Shown here one piece after another: positions 39,924 to 41,433 of a stretch of 41,433 bases of DNA. The notes beneath the pieces are model-generated. The model was not told where the DNA came from, searched no databases, and worked only from the letters and a program-made list of their open reading frames with translations. Location: positions 1 through 41,433 of the IMG/VR virus record IMGVR_UViG_3300017732_000018, one strand, 5' to 3'. The number at the start of each line of letters is the position of its first letter. Position 1 is the stretch's first letter. Made by a program: the position numbers and the translations under genes. The DNA is from a virus.

Positions 39924-40033
39924 TACTTAGAGAATTTCGAGGAAAATACATAATATATGACAAATCGGGGAAAGTTGTTATAATTACACGGGAAAAAAGA
40001 ATAGCAATTGCGTATGCGAGGGCAAAGAGATGA
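39920..40033 (+). CDS. 37-aa basic protein with GTG start
   Basis: A GTG at 39920 overlaps the previous stop as GTGA, and the ORF ends in ATGA with the next start, so it is fitted exactly between two genes. The product (ILREFRGKYIIYDKSGKVVI) is a short beta-hairpin followed by a basic helix. It is easily missed by length cut-offs. Confidence 0.6.
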   Translation: MILREFRGKYIIYDKSGKVVIITREKRIAIAYARAKR

Positions 40034-40377
40034 CAGAGTTTGATAAAGTAGATACAAATAACAACGGTGTAATAGAACGTGCTGAGTGGAATAAAATAGC
40101 CTTAGAAGACCGTCGATTAGAAATGATTGATCGTGATCTCAAGCGTAATGCAGAGCGACGTTTTACAGGCTTTGCTCTTATGGGAATGTTAATCTACCCA
40201 TTTATCATCTTGCTTGCTTCAGTACTTGGATTTGACAAAGCGGCAAGTTTAATAACAGATATAGCAAGTGTATATGTCATAGCGGCCTCTGGAGTGGTCG
40301 CAGCTTTTATGGGATTTAATGCTTACAGTGCAAAGGCCGAGAGCAAGAAGACCAGTATACAGATGGAGGAAAATTAA
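40030..40377 (+). CDS. EF-hand containing membrane protein
   Basis: This 115-aa protein has a canonical EF-hand loop DTNNNGVIERAE near the N-terminus (D1, N3, N5, G6, I8, E12), then a basic linker and two membrane helices (FALMGMLIYPFIILLASVLG and IASVYVIAASGVVAAFMGFN). A calcium-binding cytoplasmic part on a membrane protein in a lysis cassette suggests calcium-sensitive lysis control; this is inference. Only one EF loop is visible, whereas EF-hands usually work in pairs. Confidence 0.85.
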   Translation: MTEFDKVDTNNNGVIERAEWNKIALEDRRLEMIDRDLKRNAERRFTGFALMGMLIYPFIILLASVLGFDKAASLITDIASVYVIAASGVVAAFMGFNAYSAKAESKKTSIQMEEN

Positions 40378-40757
40378 TGTTACAGTCTATAATTGGACCG
40401 ATAGCGGGTTTAGCAGGAAGTTGGCTTGATGCTAAAACGCAGGCTCAGACGGCGAATGCTAAACTAAAACTTACTGAGGCCGAAGCCAAAGCTAAGATAA
40501 TGCTCAGTAAAGAAACAAGTGTTGCAGATTGGGAACGCATTATGGCGCAAGGCTCTCAATCGAGTTGGAAGGACGAGTGGTTCGTTATTGTCCTGTCTAT
40601 CCCACTTGTTTTGGCGTTTGTTCCAGGCACTGAGGGTTGGGTAGATAGCGGTTTTGAGCAGCTTTCCAAAGCGCCGGACTGGTATTTTTATAGCTTGGGT
40701 ATAGCAATCTCTGCATCGTTTGGTGTCAGAGGCGTACAGAAATTCTTTAAGAGGTAG
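40377..40757 (+). CDS. Putative holin (GTA-holin 3TM-like)
   Basis: This 126-aa protein has an N-terminal helix IGPIAGLAGSWLDAKTQAQT, then an amphipathic region, a strong membrane segment (WFVIVLSIPLVLAFVPG) and a second one (YFYSLGIAISASFGVRGVQK). The order and the SSWKDEWFVI segment resemble the family of three-TM holins linked to gene-transfer release. It would pierce the inner membrane to release the endolysin. Confidence 0.75.
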   Translation: MLQSIIGPIAGLAGSWLDAKTQAQTANAKLKLTEAEAKAKIMLSKETSVADWERIMAQGSQSSWKDEWFVIVLSIPLVLAFVPGTEGWVDSGFEQLSKAPDWYFYSLGIAISASFGVRGVQKFFKR

Positions 40758-40759
40758 TG

Positions 40760-40963
40760 ATGAAGTATATAAAAGACATTGTGGTATTAGTACTTGCCGT
40801 AGGGCTTATGGGAATACTAGGACTGATTATCTATGATGAGTTTGCTATGGCGAATGAACATGGTGGTGAATTAGATGAAAACATAATCGGCTTACTTCAA
40901 ATGAGCATGACAGGCGTAATCGGCGTCGTAGGTGGCTATGTAGGTGGGAAGTCTAATGGCTGA
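40760..40963 (+). CDS. Small two-helix membrane protein
   Basis: The ATG at 40760 is preferred to the GTG at 40757. The 67-aa product has two membrane helices (IVVLVLAVGLMGILGLIIYD and MSMTGVIGVVGGYVGGKSNG) separated by an acidic loop. It could be a second holin or an anti-holin. The C-terminus is glycine-rich. Confidence 0.75.
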   Translation: MKYIKDIVVLVLAVGLMGILGLIIYDEFAMANEHGGELDENIIGLLQMSMTGVIGVVGGYVGGKSNG

Positions 40964-41225
40964 TATGAAAATACCCGTAGCTCTGGTTTTTGCTATGGCA
41001 GTGCAATTAGTTGGTTTGGTGTGGTATATTAGCAACATCGTTCACGACATAGAACATCTTCAAGGCCAAGTGTCCGCGCAACAAGATATTATTAATTTGT
41101 TGAATGATGATGTAAATGATCTTTGGGTATTCTGTACTTTTACTGAAAACAAATGGGCAGAAGCCTACATAGACGATATGGTGTATGAACGTGTTTGTGG
41201 AACAAAAGAGGTTGTACAACAATGA
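40956..41225 (+). CDS. Small membrane-anchored protein, spanin-like position
   Basis: Start at 40956 (MADMKIPVALVFAMAVQLVG) overlaps the previous gene by 8 nt. One N-terminal membrane helix is followed by a periplasmic coiled coil (EHLQGQVSAQQDIINLLNDD) and cysteines (VFCTFTENK, VCGTKE). This layout fits an inner-membrane spanin, but no outer spanin is visible, so the call is tentative. Confidence 0.6.
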   Translation: MADMKIPVALVFAMAVQLVGLVWYISNIVHDIEHLQGQVSAQQDIINLLNDDVNDLWVFCTFTENKWAEAYIDDMVYERVCGTKEVVQQ

Positions 41226-41344
41226 CTTTAAGTAAAAATAAAAAAGCTACTGTAAAGAAAGTTATAAAGGGTTTGAGCAAAGCCTCAAAGACTCATGCTA
41301 ATCAAGCTAAAAAACTAAAGAAAGTTTTGAAAGGTAAGAAGTAA
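41222..41344 (+). CDS. 40-aa very basic protein
   Basis: The product begins MTLSKNKKATVKKVIKGLSK and is about 40% lysine. ATGA and TAATG overlaps on either side show it is coupled to its neighbours. A similar small basic protein occurs at this place in marine phages I recall; function unknown, possibly DNA or membrane binding. Confidence 0.7.
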   Translation: MTLSKNKKATVKKVIKGLSKASKTHANQAKKLKKVLKGKK

Positions 41345-41433
41345 TGAGTGAAGCACTAAAGACATTACAGGAAAAGATAGGATCTTCACCTGACGGTGCG
41401 TTTGGTCCCAATACTGCAAAGAAGATTTGTGAC
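41344..41433 (+). CDS. Endolysin, N-terminal part (3' truncated)
   Basis: The visible 30 residues (MSEALKTLQEKIGSSPDGAF, then GPNTAKKICD) match the N-terminus of the PG-binding_1 repeat, found in phage lysins. The catalytic part lies beyond the window. It is positioned after the holin, as expected. Confidence 0.8.
   Translation, partial: MSEALKTLQEKIGSSPDGAFGPNTAKKICD

Overview
This window is a 41.4 kb piece of a tailed double-stranded DNA phage genome (Caudoviricetes, probably podovirus-like). The basis is a large terminase, a portal, an S74 tail fibre, internal virion proteins, a phage replication module and a holin/endolysin cassette. Genes are packed with 1-4 nt start/stop overlaps and there are no host housekeeping genes, no tRNA and no integrase that I can see. 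Several proteins look like those I know from marine alphaproteobacterial phages (the HMO-2011/uvMED type), so a marine alphaproteobacterial host is a reasonable guess, but nothing here proves the host. The window opens inside the tail fibre and closes inside the endolysin, so capsid and tail-tube genes probably lie outside it.

Layout. 1-12.9 kb (+): late structural genes, from tail fibre and two small accessory proteins, through a gp10-like virion protein and Gly/Ala/Gln-rich internal proteins, to a 1470-aa internal virion protein. 12.9-19.8 kb (-): replication module, with a zinc ribbon, PolA-type DNA polymerase, UvrD-like helicase, AlpA-like HTH protein, AEP-type primase, an SSB-like protein with a DIPF tip, and a conserved partner. 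19.9-21.5 kb (+): a SNF2-type helicase and a small protein, closed by a strong terminator. 21.6-27.2 kb (-): a long operon of small accessory genes. 27.6-28.6 kb (+): small terminase and VRR-NUC nuclease. 28.7-30.1 kb (-): a second operon of small proteins. 30.1-31.0 kb: a gene-free, palindrome-rich region with a sigma70-like promoter. 31.0-41.4 kb (+): HNH-like small protein, a giant Ser/Thr-rich protein, TerL, portal, and membrane/lysis proteins up to the endolysin.

The standout is at 22.6-23.9 kb on the minus strand. Ten units, each exactly 10-nt spacer / 12-nt conserved loop repeat / 10-nt spacer, are separated by 25-29-nt edge repeats. The edge repeats alternate in orientation, so each unit is enclosed by its own G/C-rich stem, and several stems show compensatory base changes. 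The array runs straight into the ribosome-binding site of a 245-aa protein that looks like the guide-binding (Nop / IS110 C-terminal, Transposase_20-like) half of IS110-family proteins, without a RuvC or HNH nuclease. This is the architecture of a TIGR-Tas RNA-guided system (tandem interspaced guide RNA plus TIGR-associated protein) with a stand-alone TasA-type effector. The unit size is compatible with the 36-nt tigRNAs reported for that family. It sits inside the accessory operon, behind a 170-aa protein of unknown function and ahead of a winged-helix protein whose start lies within the tas gene.

Other points: a Leu762-type PolA, DIPF-type C-termini on two neighbouring replication proteins, a strand-biased GC-rich dispersed 14-16-mer, repeat clusters upstream of terS, a nested long-stem structure near 30.45 kb, and a canonical EF-hand in a membrane protein of the lysis region. 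All family assignments come from reading sequence motifs; no database search was run.
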